Part shown: positions 29,402 to 37,715 of the stretch, piece by piece | How positions within the stretch are numbered: position 1 is the stretch's first letter | How the letters are laid out: each line of letters begins with the position of its first letter | Origin: an uncultured Senegalimassilia sp. | GTDB taxonomy: Bacteria; Actinomycetota; Coriobacteriia; Coriobacteriales; Eggerthellaceae | Reading direction: 5' to 3' | Assembly: GCA_934661765.1 (NCBI GenBank) | Contig: CAKUJT010000010.1 | Span: 1-38,429 of the forward strand | DNA length: 38,429 nt | Notes under the pieces: generated by a model | Seen by the model: only the letters and a program-made list of their open reading frames with translations | What the model was told of the DNA's origin: nothing | Databases searched by the model: none | Made by a program: the position numbers and the translations under genes

Positions 29402-30643
29402 CTAGTAGCGGGAGTCGAAGATGCGCTTCGTCTTCTTCTCGCTGCGCGGCAGCTCGCCCATGGGGACGCCCTTTGCCTCGGGGGTGCAGCCGATCTTCGC
29501 CTTGAAGATAGCCGCCAGCTGCTGCTCGCATTGCTCGCGCTCCTCGCCCTCGAGCGGCGTCTCGAACAGCACGGTGAGCACATCGCGGCCGTTGATGGCC
29601 TCGATCATCACCTGATACTCGGACGATGCGCCATCAGTGAACTGCAGCACCTCCTCGATCTGGGAGGGGAACATGTTGCAGCCCTTCACCTTGACCATGT
29701 CGTCGGTGCGACCCGTCAGGATGTCGATGCGCGGATGGTGGCTGCCGAACTTGCACTTGCAGTCGCCGGGGATGATGCGCGTAAGGTCGTGCGTGCGGTA
29801 ACGGATGAGCGGCGCGCCCTCTTTACGCAGCGTGGTGAGCACCAGCTCGCCCACTTCGCCGTCGGGCAGCTGCTCGCCGGTCTTCGGGTCGACGATCTCG
29901 CAGTACACGTAGTCTTCCCAGATATGCATGCCGTTATGCTCTTCGCAGGAGATGCCGATACCCGGGCCGTAAATCTCCGTCAGGCCGTAGATGTCGAAGA
30001 TCTCGATGCCCAGCTCGTTGGAGATGCGCTGGCGCATCTTCTCACCCCAGCGCTCGGAGCCGATGACGCCCTTGCGCAAGTCAAGCTTATCGCGCAGGCC
30101 ACGCTTCTCAATCTCCTCGGCAAGCAGCAGCGCGTAGCTGGAAGTGCCCGTGATGACGGTGGAATGCAGATCCTGCATCATCTGCAGCTGCTTTTCGGTG
30201 TTGCCGGGTCCCATGGGGATGGCCATGGCGCCCAGGCGCTCGCAGCCCAGCTGGAAGCCGATGCCGGCAGTCCACAGGCCGTAACCAGGGGTGATTTGGA
30301 TGCGATCGGTGTTCGTGATGCCCGCCGTCTCGTAGCAGCGCGCGAACATGGTGGCCCAATCGTCGACGTCCTTCTGCGTGTAGGGGATGACGACCGGGGT
30401 GCCCGTGGTGCCCGAAGAGCTGTGGATGCGGATGATCTTCTCGTCCGGCACCGCCTGCAGTCCCAGCGGGTACGCCTCGCGCAAATCCGCCTTTTCCGAG
30501 AACGGCAGCTTCTCGAAATCTTCCTGGGTCTGCACGTCGGACAGATCGATGTCCTTGAATTTACGAGCGTAGAAGGCCGAACGGTCCTTCAGGGTTTTAA
30601 ACTGCTCCTTGATGATCTCAAGCTGCTCCGGCTTCATCTGCAT
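29402..30643 (-). CDS. paaK: Phenylacetate-CoA ligase (AMP-forming)
   Basis: 413 residues; AAGGGAG 6 nt before ATG 30643. Activates aryl-acetates to CoA thioesters through an adenylate. Motifs of the adenylate-forming superfamily: phosphate loop SSSGTTGTP (75-83), YGLTEIYGPG, RYRTHDL with the Asp, TGRTDDMVKVKG, and the catalytic Lys near the end (KKTKRIF, ~404-408). The PaaK branch is shown by its short length and lack of the larger N-terminal part. It lies ~300 bp downstream of iorB on the same strand. IorAB can make aryl-acetyl-CoA, so PaaK may run in reverse to gain ATP or recycle aryl-acetates (inference). Confidence 0.93.
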   Translation of the reverse strand: MQMKPEQLEIIKEQFKTLKDRSAFYARKFKDIDLSDVQTQEDFEKLPFSEKADLREAYPLGLQAVPDEKIIRIHSSSGTTGTPVVIPYTQKDVDDWATMFARCYETAGITNTDRIQITPGYGLWTAGIGFQLGCERLGAMAIPMGPGNTEKQLQMMQDLHSTVITGTSSYALLLAEEIEKRGLRDKLDLRKGVIGSERWGEKMRQRISNELGIEIFDIYGLTEIYGPGIGISCEEHNGMHIWEDYVYCEIVDPKTGEQLPDGEVGELVLTTLRKEGAPLIRYRTHDLTRIIPGDCKCKFGSHHPRIDILTGRTDDMVKVKGCNMFPSQIEEVLQFTDGASSEYQVMIEAINGRDVLTVLFETPLEGEEREQCEQQLAAIFKAKIGCTPEAKGVPMGELPRSEKKTKRIFDSRY

Positions 30644-30893
30644 AGTATGCTCCCTTGTTCAAATGGCTTGCTTCTTTTTTATTCATGCGATGTGAGGAAA
30701 AGTGCGTAGGCGCTTCAAGCCCGAAAAAGCTGCGGGAAAGCACGACAAGTCGGCCCCAAGCCTTACAGGTCTTGAAGCTAAAGCCATCGACCAGCCAACG
30801 CGGTGCGCGCGGCTGAGGAGAAGTGGATGTCGAATACCGAAGTCATACTGGTCATTGTAGGCCAAACCAAACCGCAAGCAACCCCCAAAACCG

Positions 30894-30924
30894 GCAACGG
30901 GACCGATTTGCGGTCCCGTTGCTC
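30894..30924 (-). terminator. Terminator of iorAB
   Basis: A 12-bp stem GCAACGGGACCG/CGGTCCCGTTGC with a 5-base loop (ATTTG on the plus strand), followed on the minus strand by CGGTTTTGG. It lies just past the iorB stop. The remaining 30644-30893 holds no supported gene. Confidence 0.7.
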
Positions 30925-30946
30925 GTTATGCAAGGTTTTTGCGATG

Positions 30947-31543
30947 CTACTCCCCTACCGCCACGTTGATGGCCTGCAGGTTCATATCCACGAAGCGCGG
31001 CTTGACACAAGCCGCGATCGCCGCGCGAAGGTCTTCGACATCGATGGGCACGCATCCCGTTTGCAAGGCCTTGGCAAGCAGCAGGCTGTTAAGCACCTTG
31101 CGGCTGCCAGCCGCTTTCGTGAGCGCGGCATCGTCGACGGGCACGAGCTTCGCCTGCGTGCCCGCCAGAGCGCGCTCCATGTTCGCGATCACGTCACTGG
31201 CGCGATACGGGTTCTTCGATAGCGCCGCCGTGACCGGCTGAACCGCGGTGGTGGCGAACACCAGCGTTCCCGTAGGGGCAAGGAAAGGCAGCACGCGCGC
31301 GGCCTCCGCCGGCTCGAACGCGATGATCAGGTCGGCAGTCCCTCGGCTGACCAGGGGCGCATGCACCTGCTCGCCCTTGTTACCGATACGCACGTGCGAC
31401 ACCACGTTGCCGCCGCGCTGCGCCATGCCGATGGTCTCGGCCGTGCGCACCTTCCAGCCCTTTTCCAAAGCGGCCTGGGCAAGCACCTTCGCAGCCAGAA
31501 CGGTTCCCTGACCGCCTACGCCCGTGAGCAGGATGTTCAGCAT
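30947..31543 (-). CDS. iorB: Indolepyruvate ferredoxin oxidoreductase, beta subunit
   Basis: 198 residues from MLNILLTG; AAGGAGG upstream and a 1-bp gap to the iorA stop fix the start. It is the gamma-type domain of 2-ketoacid:ferredoxin oxidoreductases: GVGGQGTVLAAKVLA, TAETIGMAQRGGNVVSHVRIG and ADLIIAFEPAEAAR are hallmark segments. Together with IorA it oxidises aryl-pyruvates (from Trp, Phe, Tyr) and CoA to aryl-acetyl-CoA, CO2 and reduced ferredoxin under anaerobic conditions. Confidence 0.96.
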   Translation of the reverse strand: MLNILLTGVGGQGTVLAAKVLAQAALEKGWKVRTAETIGMAQRGGNVVSHVRIGNKGEQVHAPLVSRGTADLIIAFEPAEAARVLPFLAPTGTLVFATTAVQPVTAALSKNPYRASDVIANMERALAGTQAKLVPVDDAALTKAAGSRKVLNSLLLAKALQTGCVPIDVEDLRAAIAACVKPRFVDMNLQAINVAVGE

Positions 31544-31544
31544 G

Positions 31545-33497
31545 CTAGGCCTCCTTCTTCTCGCTTGCGGCGGATGCGGCGTCGACCACGGAGATGCAGT
31601 CGAACGGGCACACCTGCGTGCACAGCCCGCACCCGTTGCACTGGCCGGCGTCGATGAACGCCTGGCCGCGCTCCCCGCTTTTCGGGCCGCGAGCGTCGAT
31701 GTCGAAGCCGATCCCGGGGCATCCGATCTCGGTGATGCACTTCTTGCAACCCGTACAACGCTGAGCGTCCAACACCACAGGAGCGGCCGGCTTGAACAGC
31801 TGCACGCAGGGGCTTTCGAACATGATGGCGGAAGGTCCCTCGAAATCGATCGCCTCACGAGCGGCGTCGATGGACTGCTGCAAGTTCAGCGGGTCGGCAT
31901 GCACGATGCACTCGAAACCTACCGCCTTCAGCACGGCCTCGATGGAAACCGGCTTGCGGCGCTCGCCCATCAGCGTCACGCCCGTGCCCGGATGCGGCTG
32001 GCTGCCCGTCATGGCAGTGGTGGCGTTGTCCAACACGCACAGCGTGAAGTCGTGGCCGTTGTACACGGCGTTCACGATTCCCGGCAAACCGCTGGCGAAA
32101 AACGTCGAGTCGCCGACGAACGCCAAGGCCTTCTTCTGAGGTTCCACCACGGAGAAGCCCTGCGCCATGGTGATGCCGGCGCCCATGCACAGGCACGTGT
32201 CCACCGCATCGAGCGGCATGGCGTTGCCGAGCGTGTAGCATCCGATGTCGCCGCAGAACACGGCCGGGGTCTTGCCCAGCGCGCGCTTCACAGCGTAGAA
32301 GCTGCCGCGATGCGGACAGCCCGGGCACAGCACCGGCGGACGGATCGGCAGGGGCTGCTCAGGGTCGGCGTTATCGTAGGTTGCGGCGTCTTCGGCCTCA
32401 GCCAACTCGGGAACGCCAAAGTAGATAGCCAGGCGGGCAAGGATGTCATCGACATCGTTCTCGCCGCGATCGCGCGCTTCGCCCGTCAGCTTGCCGTGCG
32501 TGTTGTACTCGGCATGCGTCCTGCCCGCGAACGCCAGCAGCTCGTCTTCGAGCACGTGATCAAGCTCTTCGAGCACGAGCACGTCGGTCAAACCCTTAGT
32601 GAACTCGGCGCACGTGCGCTCGGGGAACGGGAAGGGGGTGCCCACCTGCCAGAAACGATATGCAGGCAGCTGCACGCCGCGTTCGTTCGCACGCTCCTCC
32701 AGCAAACGAAGCGCCTCAAGCGCGTAGGCAGCCGACACGCCGCCCGCAACGATACCATGACGAGTGATCTGACCAGCCACGCGACGCTCGTCGACGGGAT
32801 TGAATGCGCTCAAAACCGGGTCCGTCGCATAATCGACAGCGATCGCACGCAGGCGCTCGTTGATTTCCCCATGGCCCTCATAGGCGCGCTTCGGGAAGAT
32901 GACCCAGCGCGGCCCGCGCTCGAAGCCCTCCTCAGGGATGGGCTTGGCATGCGTTTCCTCGGCAACGTCGAAGAACGTGGAAGCATGGCATACGCGCGTG
33001 GTGGGGCGCACGATGACCGGCGTCTTATAGCGCTCCGAAAGCTCGAACGCCGCCTTCATCATGTCGAAGCCCTGATCGGGCGTTGCCGGGTCGAGCACCG
33101 GCACCTTGGCGAAGTTGCCGAACCTGCGCGTATCCTGCTCGGTCTGCGACGAGATGGGGCCAGGGTCGTCGGCCACGAACAGAACCGTGCCGCCCTTCAC
33201 CCCCACATAGTTCAAGCTCATCAGCGGATCGCTTGCCACGTTCAGGCCCACCTGCTTGCAAGTGAACAGCGTGCGTGCGCCGCAATACGATGCGCCGGCG
33301 AGCAGCTCGAGCGCGCTCTTCTCGTTCGTGGACCACTCCACATGGATGCCCTGAGCGGCGCCCGAAGCGCGCAGCTTCGCCACGGTTTCCGTCACCTCGG
33401 ACGACGGCGTCCCGGGATAGCCCGCAACAACGCGCACCCCCGCCTCAAGTGCGGCATGGGCGAACGCCTCGTTGCCCATTAGCAGTTTCTTCGTCAT
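31545..33497 (-). CDS. iorA: Indolepyruvate ferredoxin oxidoreductase, alpha subunit
   Basis: 650 residues from MTKKLLMGNEA; GGGGAAAC precedes it, and the longer frame (to 33551) would read through a parS site. The N-terminal half is the PFOR domain I/II-like part (GYPGTPSSEVTE, VEWSTNEKSALELLAGAS). The middle TPP domain shows CPGCPHRG and GDIGCYTLG with a Mg/TPP-binding GAGITMAQG region. The C-terminus has two 4Fe-4S ferredoxin motifs: C581xxC584xxC587x5C593 and C620xxC623xxC626x3C630P. Forms the IorAB complex; ferredoxin is the electron acceptor. Confidence 0.97.
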   Translation of the reverse strand: MTKKLLMGNEAFAHAALEAGVRVVAGYPGTPSSEVTETVAKLRASGAAQGIHVEWSTNEKSALELLAGASYCGARTLFTCKQVGLNVASDPLMSLNYVGVKGGTVLFVADDPGPISSQTEQDTRRFGNFAKVPVLDPATPDQGFDMMKAAFELSERYKTPVIVRPTTRVCHASTFFDVAEETHAKPIPEEGFERGPRWVIFPKRAYEGHGEINERLRAIAVDYATDPVLSAFNPVDERRVAGQITRHGIVAGGVSAAYALEALRLLEERANERGVQLPAYRFWQVGTPFPFPERTCAEFTKGLTDVLVLEELDHVLEDELLAFAGRTHAEYNTHGKLTGEARDRGENDVDDILARLAIYFGVPELAEAEDAATYDNADPEQPLPIRPPVLCPGCPHRGSFYAVKRALGKTPAVFCGDIGCYTLGNAMPLDAVDTCLCMGAGITMAQGFSVVEPQKKALAFVGDSTFFASGLPGIVNAVYNGHDFTLCVLDNATTAMTGSQPHPGTGVTLMGERRKPVSIEAVLKAVGFECIVHADPLNLQQSIDAAREAIDFEGPSAIMFESPCVQLFKPAAPVVLDAQRCTGCKKCITEIGCPGIGFDIDARGPKSGERGQAFIDAGQCNGCGLCTQVCPFDCISVVDAASAASEKKEA

Positions 33498-33543
33498 ATG
33501 TTTCCCCGCTTCAAAGCCTGGTTTCAGGAATCGCCCCCTGTTC

Positions 33544-33559
33544 TGTTTCACGTGAAACA
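33544..33559. promoter_or_regulatory. parS ParB-binding site 2 (perfect consensus)
   Basis: TGTTTCACGTGAAACA, an exact parS consensus, in an 18-bp perfect palindrome (33543-33560). It lies 46 bp upstream of the iorA start and 6.5 kb from site 1. Confidence 0.92.
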
Positions 33560-33598
33560 GTGCTGGAGGAAGAATCGTCTTGATACCTGTTCATGATA

Positions 33599-33634
33599 GC
33601 AAAAGGGCGACAGGTTGCCCCGTCGCCCTTTTGC
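33599..33634 (-). terminator. Terminator of purE
   Basis: GCAAAAGGGCGAC/GTCGCCCTTTTGC, 13-bp perfect stem with 10-base loop, 13 bp past the purE stop. The T-rich side is at the end of the minus-strand transcript. Confidence 0.88.
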
Positions 33635-33646
33635 AAGTGGCCGGCT

Positions 33647-34117
33647 TTACGCCTCGGCCATGGCCTTCTTCATGTCGATGATCTTCTGGCGAGCGCCATC
33701 GCAGCCGGTGCCCATGATCTGCACCGCCAGGATAGCCGCGTTCTTCGCACCGTTGATGGCAACGGTGGCAACCGGCACGCCGGAGGGCATCTGCACCATG
33801 GACAGCAGCGAATCCAAGCCGCCCAGGTCGCTCGTCTTCATGGGGACAGCGATAACCGGGTCGGGGGTGTAAGCGGCAACCACGCCGCCCAGGTGAGCAG
33901 CCTTGCCGGCAGCGGCGATGATGACCTTGATACCGCGCTCGTGCGCAGTGGAGGCCCACTCATGCACCTCGGCGGGCTTGCGGTGCGCGCTGGCAACCTT
34001 CACCTCGTACGGCACGCCGAACTCCTCGAGCTGCTTCATGCAAGGCTCCATAGCAGGCATATCGCTTTCGGAACCCATGATGATGCCGATGACGGGATTC
34101 TTATGATCGCAAGACAT
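33647..34117 (-). CDS. purE: N5-carboxyaminoimidazole ribonucleotide mutase
   Basis: 156 residues, the normal class I PurE length. Moves the carboxyl group of N5-CAIR to C4, giving CAIR in purine synthesis. Motifs: [13 protein letters not shown] (10-22), VASAHRKP (41-48, with the catalytic His), [17 protein letters not shown] and [17 protein letters not shown] lies 8 nt before ATG 34117. No purK is adjacent. Confidence 0.96.
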   Translation of the reverse strand: MSCDHKNPVIGIIMGSESDMPAMEPCMKQLEEFGVPYEVKVASAHRKPAEVHEWASTAHERGIKVIIAAAGKAAHLGGVVAAYTPDPVIAVPMKTSDLGGLDSLLSMVQMPSGVPVATVAINGAKNAAILAVQIMGTGCDGARQKIIDMKKAMAEA

Positions 34118-34383
34118 TTCGCAACCCTTTCAACACGTGATTTGCTTTCCAAGGCAGTGTAACGCGGAAGAAGATGCACTGCGAAAACCGCACGCAAATT
34201 ATGGGAGATCGAAGTGTGACAAAGCCAGGGAAGCGAGAGCAACAAGGTTTGGGAAGCAAAACCGAGAAAGCGGGGCCCAAACAGCAGAAGCGAAACAACA
34301 AGACCGGAATAGCGGATTCAAAGGAACCACCCACGGAAAAGCAAGCGAGAGCATCGAATCGGAAATGATGATTCTCGAAACAA
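34118..34383. other. Intergenic region upstream of purE
   Basis: About 270 bp, purine-rich on the plus strand, with no supported gene, repeat or riboswitch-like structure seen. Confidence 0.5.
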
Positions 34384-34415
34384 AAAAGCCCGATGGCTTT
34401 CACCATCGGGCTTTT
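34384..34415 (-). terminator. Terminator of tRNA-Phe
   Basis: AAAAGCCCGATGG/CCATCGGGCTTTT with a 6-base loop, then T-rich on the minus strand; 9 bp past the tRNA 3' end. Confidence 0.9.
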
Positions 34416-34423
34416 GAAGTTCA

Positions 34424-34499
34424 TGGTGGTCGGAGGGGGACTTGAACCCTCGGCACGGGGATTTTCAGTCCCCTGCTCTACCAACTGAGCTACCCGACC
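34424..34499 (-). tRNA. tRNA-Phe(GAA)
   Basis: 76 nt on the minus strand. Acceptor GGTCGGG/TCCGACC (one G-T pair), discriminator A, encoded CCA. D arm GCTC/GAGC, anticodon stem GGGGA/TCCCC with loop CTGAAAA (anticodon GAA), T arm with GGTTCAAGTCC. Confidence 0.97.
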
Positions 34500-34768
34500 A
34501 GAAGTCGTTCGTTGCGAACGCGAGTTAGTATATTACGGCAGCAAACGCTTTTCGTCAACCCCGTTTTCAAACTTTTTCGAGATACGCTTCCCTTCCCCAG
34601 GAAAGCTCACCCAAACAACCCCTAAACGAGCACTTGACCAGCAAATATGCAACACGCTTGAGACCGCCCGGCAACAGCAGCGAACCTATGCATACCTTGC
34701 CGCTGAGCAGCTAGCTGCGAGACCACCGCCATAACGCGACTCGCGCGTTCTTTCGGCAACGCACCCCG

Positions 34769-36097
34769 CTACTTGCACTCGGCGCAGCCGCTGCCGAACA
34801 GAAGCTCCTTCTCCTCGCCGGGAAGCGCGGCGCGGGCCTGGTCGCGCAGGTTGTTCACGCCGATGAAGAACTGGCGCATCATGACGACCAGCAGGTAACG
34901 GCCCTTCGGAGTCAACGTCAACTCGTCGGCGTTGTCGGTAGCGAACGCGCCCGAGGCCTTCATAAACGCCATCTCCACCGGCAGACCCATCTCCACCGAG
35001 CAGCCGAAGTCCTTCTTGAACTGGCGCTTGTCAAGGCGCAGGCCGAACAGCTGCATCATGAAACGGTAACGCATGCGATCGCGCTTGCTGAAGGTGGTTT
35101 TGCCCATGATGGACATGTGACCTGCCTCGATGCACTTGTTGTAGTCCTTCACGCTGAAGGTGTTCACATACAGGTTGCTGCCCAGGTACGTGATACCGCC
35201 GCTGCCGATGGCCGGATACTCCTCATAGTCGACCACGTACTCATCGATCATGGCATCCTCGCCGGCTGCCGACGTGTTCCTCTTGTTGAACGTCCACGCC
35301 GAACCGTGCTCGAACAGGTGCAAGGGACCGCCCGTCAGCAATTCGCTGATGATCTCGTAGTACTTCTGCTCGCGAGCGTAATCCACCTTGCCCACGGTGC
35401 GCGCAAGGCTGCGCTCGACCGACGGCGACGCCATCAGCGGGTAGAACGTGGTCTGCGTGCAACCGCTCTCGATGACGCGTTCGATATCGTTGATCAGGAT
35501 GTCCTCGGTTTGCGCCGGGAAGTTGAAGATCATGTCCGCGTTCATGGACACGAAGTACGGGCTGGCGTCCTGGATGCGCTCGAGGATCTCCTGGCCGCAG
35601 CCGTACTTGTCGTAGCGGTCCATCTGCTTGAGCAGGCCGTCGTCGAAGCTTTGCACGCCCACGGACAGGCGCTGCACGCGGCCCTGCAGCTTATCCAGAT
35701 AGCTGGGAATCAGGTGGTTCGGGTTCGTCTCACTCGAAACCTCCTGGATATTGAACAGCTCGCGCGCCTGGTCGATGGTGTCGCACAGCTCATCGATCAT
35801 GATGGTGGGAGTGCCGCCGCCGATGTAGACGCTGTCGAAGTCGTAGCCCAAATCCTTCAGCATGCGCATCTCCTTGCGCATGTTTTCGAAGTACGGGCGG
35901 GCGCGCTCCTCGCTAAACGGGAACCTGTTGAAGCTGCAGTACGGGCACAGGCGCTCGCAGAACGGTACGTGCATGTACAGCATGTAGCGTTTCCCCTGCT
36001 CAGGCGCAGGCATCATCACCTCATCGGTGGGTTTGAGCTTCAGGTACTGGTTCGTGCATTGGCGAACCACGTTCGTAAGCAGGCGCTCTGACAGCAT
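34769..36097 (-). CDS. Radical SAM protein, coproporphyrinogen-III-oxidase-like (HemW/HutW group)
   Basis: 442 residues; AAAGGAGCGC precedes ATG 36097. The 4Fe-4S/SAM motif C47-ERL-C51-PY-C54 is complete, followed by SVYIGGGTPT (89-98, SAM binding), SSETNPNHL and LSVGVQSFDDGLLK, all standard for the HemN/HemW group. HemN proper makes protoporphyrinogen anaerobically; HemW is a haem chaperone; HutW/ChuW opens haem to release iron. The C-terminal ~180 residues (NKRNTSAAGEDAM..., HemN_C-like RMRYRFMMQLFGLRL) and the terminal GSGCAEC Cys pair do not decide between them. A palindrome with TATAAT upstream suggests tight, possibly iron- or haem-linked regulation. Confidence 0.88.
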   Translation of the reverse strand: MLSERLLTNVVRQCTNQYLKLKPTDEVMMPAPEQGKRYMLYMHVPFCERLCPYCSFNRFPFSEERARPYFENMRKEMRMLKDLGYDFDSVYIGGGTPTIMIDELCDTIDQARELFNIQEVSSETNPNHLIPSYLDKLQGRVQRLSVGVQSFDDGLLKQMDRYDKYGCGQEILERIQDASPYFVSMNADMIFNFPAQTEDILINDIERVIESGCTQTTFYPLMASPSVERSLARTVGKVDYAREQKYYEIISELLTGGPLHLFEHGSAWTFNKRNTSAAGEDAMIDEYVVDYEEYPAIGSGGITYLGSNLYVNTFSVKDYNKCIEAGHMSIMGKTTFSKRDRMRYRFMMQLFGLRLDKRQFKKDFGCSVEMGLPVEMAFMKASGAFATDNADELTLTPKGRYLLVVMMRQFFIGVNNLRDQARAALPGEEKELLFGSGCAECK

Positions 36098-36127
36098 GTA
36101 CGCGCGCTCCTTTTCTCGTCCTAGTGA

Positions 36128-36155
36128 AAACGGTAGGAATTATATCCTACCGTTT
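36128..36155 (-). promoter_or_regulatory. Palindromic operator with embedded -10 box, upstream of the radical SAM gene
   Basis: On the minus strand AAACGGTAGGA, TATAAT, TCCTACCGTTT: an 11-bp perfect palindrome with a consensus -10 hexamer exactly in the 6-base centre. It ends 31 bp upstream of the start codon. No good -35 was seen 17 bp upstream, as expected for an activated promoter or a repressed one with a weak -35. DtxR/IdeR-type sites share TAGG...CCTA spacing, but the regulator is unknown. Confidence 0.7.
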
Positions 36156-36232
36156 CAGTCTCATATAATCTCGACGAAAGCTTCGCTCCCGGTGCACGAA
36201 AGATGCGCCTCAAGCGCGAAACCGCCCCCCAC

Positions 36233-36291
36233 ACGCAGACGTATCGACGATCGAAGGACTCTTCCGCCCAAGCCGCCGCGTACGTCTGCGT
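36233..36291 (-). repeat. 11-bp inverted repeat after purD
   Basis: ACGCAGACGTA (36233-36243) and TACGTCTGCGT (36281-36291), separated by 37 bases, start 9 bp past the purD stop. Could be the stem of a weak terminator or an RNA processing hairpin. Confidence 0.5.
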
Positions 36292-36299
36292 TCGAGGCC

Positions 36300-37592
36300 T
36301 TACGCCCAGGCTCCGCGGCCTGCGGCGGCCTTTGCGCCGATGTCGGAGCGCAGCTGCTTGCCCTCGAAGTTGATGACGTCGCATGCCTCGTAGGCCTTCG
36401 CACGGGCATCGTCGAACGTCTTACCCAGCGCGACCACGTTGAGCACACGGCCACCGGCGGTGACGAGCTCGCCATCGGCGTTACGGGCGGTACCGGCATG
36501 GAACACCGTCACGCCATCCATAGCCTCGGCATCCTCAACGCCCAGGATGACCTTGCCCTTCTCGTACTTGCCCGGGTAGCCGGCGGAAGCCAGCACCACG
36601 CACACGGCCCACTGGTCGTCCCACTCGAGCTCGATGTCGTCGGGACGGCCCTCGGCCACGGCCATCATGACGTCGACCAGGTCGGTCTTCAGGCGCGGCA
36701 ACACAACCTGCGTCTCAGGGTCGCCGAAACGGGCGTTGTACTCCAGCACCTTCGGCCCCTCGGGCGTCAGCATGAAACCACCGTAGAGCACGCCGCGGTA
36801 ATCGTTCTTGAAGGGCTCGCGCGCCGTGGCGGCCGCAGCGACCCTCATCATATGCGTCATGTCGGCCAGCTCCTCATCGGTGACGATGGGCACCGGGGAG
36901 TACACGCCCATGCCGCCCGTGTTCGGGCCGCGGTCGCCGTCGAAGGCGCGCTTGTGGTCCTGGGCGGTTGCCATGCAGTGCGCCTTGCCGCCGGAAACGA
37001 ACGCAAGCAGCGAGCACTCCGGGCCGGTCAGGCACTCCTCGACGAGCACCTTCGAGCCCGCAGAGCCGAACGCGCCGTCGAAGCAGCTGCGCACGGCGTC
37101 CTCGGCAACCTCGATGGTGTCGGCGACCACGACGCCCTTGCCCGCAGCCAGGCCATCGGCCTTCACGACGACGGGGGCGCCCAGCTCATGCACGTACTCA
37201 AGCGCCGGCTCCAGCTCGGTGAAGCTGCCATAGCGAGCCGTGGGAATGCCGTTGGCCTGCATGAACTCCTTGCTGTACGTCTTGCTGCCCTCGAGCTGCG
37301 CACCCTGCGCATCAGGGCCGAAGACCGCCACGCCGGCTTCGCGCAGCACGTCTGCCACGCCCGCCACCAGCGGCGCTTCCGGACCGATGACCACCAGGTC
37401 GATGGCGTTGCCCTTCACGAATTCCAGGACGGCCTGGCCATCCTCGGCGTTCAGGCCCGCCACGTTCTGCGCGACGGAGTCCGTCCCGCCGTTGCCCGGG
37501 GCCGCGTACAGGTTGTCGGTACGGGGGGATTTCGCCAAGGCCCACGCAATGGCGTGCTCACGGCCGCCGCCGCCCAAAACCAAGATGTTCAT
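36300..37592 (-). CDS. purD: Phosphoribosylamine-glycine ligase
   Basis: 430 residues from [20 protein letters not shown] 8 nt upstream. ATP-grasp enzyme that joins phosphoribosylamine and glycine in the second step of purine synthesis. Motifs: [15 protein letters not shown] (6-20), [13 protein letters not shown], the ATP-grasp lid [36 protein letters not shown], and metal ligands in [13 protein letters not shown]. Follows purA with a 123-bp gap on the same strand; the purine genes here are close but not tightly packed. Confidence 0.97.
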   Translation of the reverse strand: MNILVLGGGGREHAIAWALAKSPRTDNLYAAPGNGGTDSVAQNVAGLNAEDGQAVLEFVKGNAIDLVVIGPEAPLVAGVADVLREAGVAVFGPDAQGAQLEGSKTYSKEFMQANGIPTARYGSFTELEPALEYVHELGAPVVVKADGLAAGKGVVVADTIEVAEDAVRSCFDGAFGSAGSKVLVEECLTGPECSLLAFVSGGKAHCMATAQDHKRAFDGDRGPNTGGMGVYSPVPIVTDEELADMTHMMRVAAAATAREPFKNDYRGVLYGGFMLTPEGPKVLEYNARFGDPETQVVLPRLKTDLVDVMMAVAEGRPDDIELEWDDQWAVCVVLASAGYPGKYEKGKVILGVEDAEAMDGVTVFHAGTARNADGELVTAGGRVLNVVALGKTFDDARAKAYEACDVINFEGKQLRSDIGAKAAAGRGAWA

Positions 37593-37715
37593 GTAACTAA
37601 CCCTCCATTTCCAGCTCTCGGATAATATGCGTGTGCGGGACCGCAGATTCATGCAGCCCCGCACGGGATTCGCTTCGCTATTCAGTGACAGCAGTCCATC
37701 AAGTTTATCGGCGCC

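Noticed and set aside
31545..33551. Longer N-terminus for IorA (start at 33551)
   Set aside because: It would begin inside the perfect parS palindrome; the start at 33497 has a Shine-Dalgarno and matches the family N-terminus.
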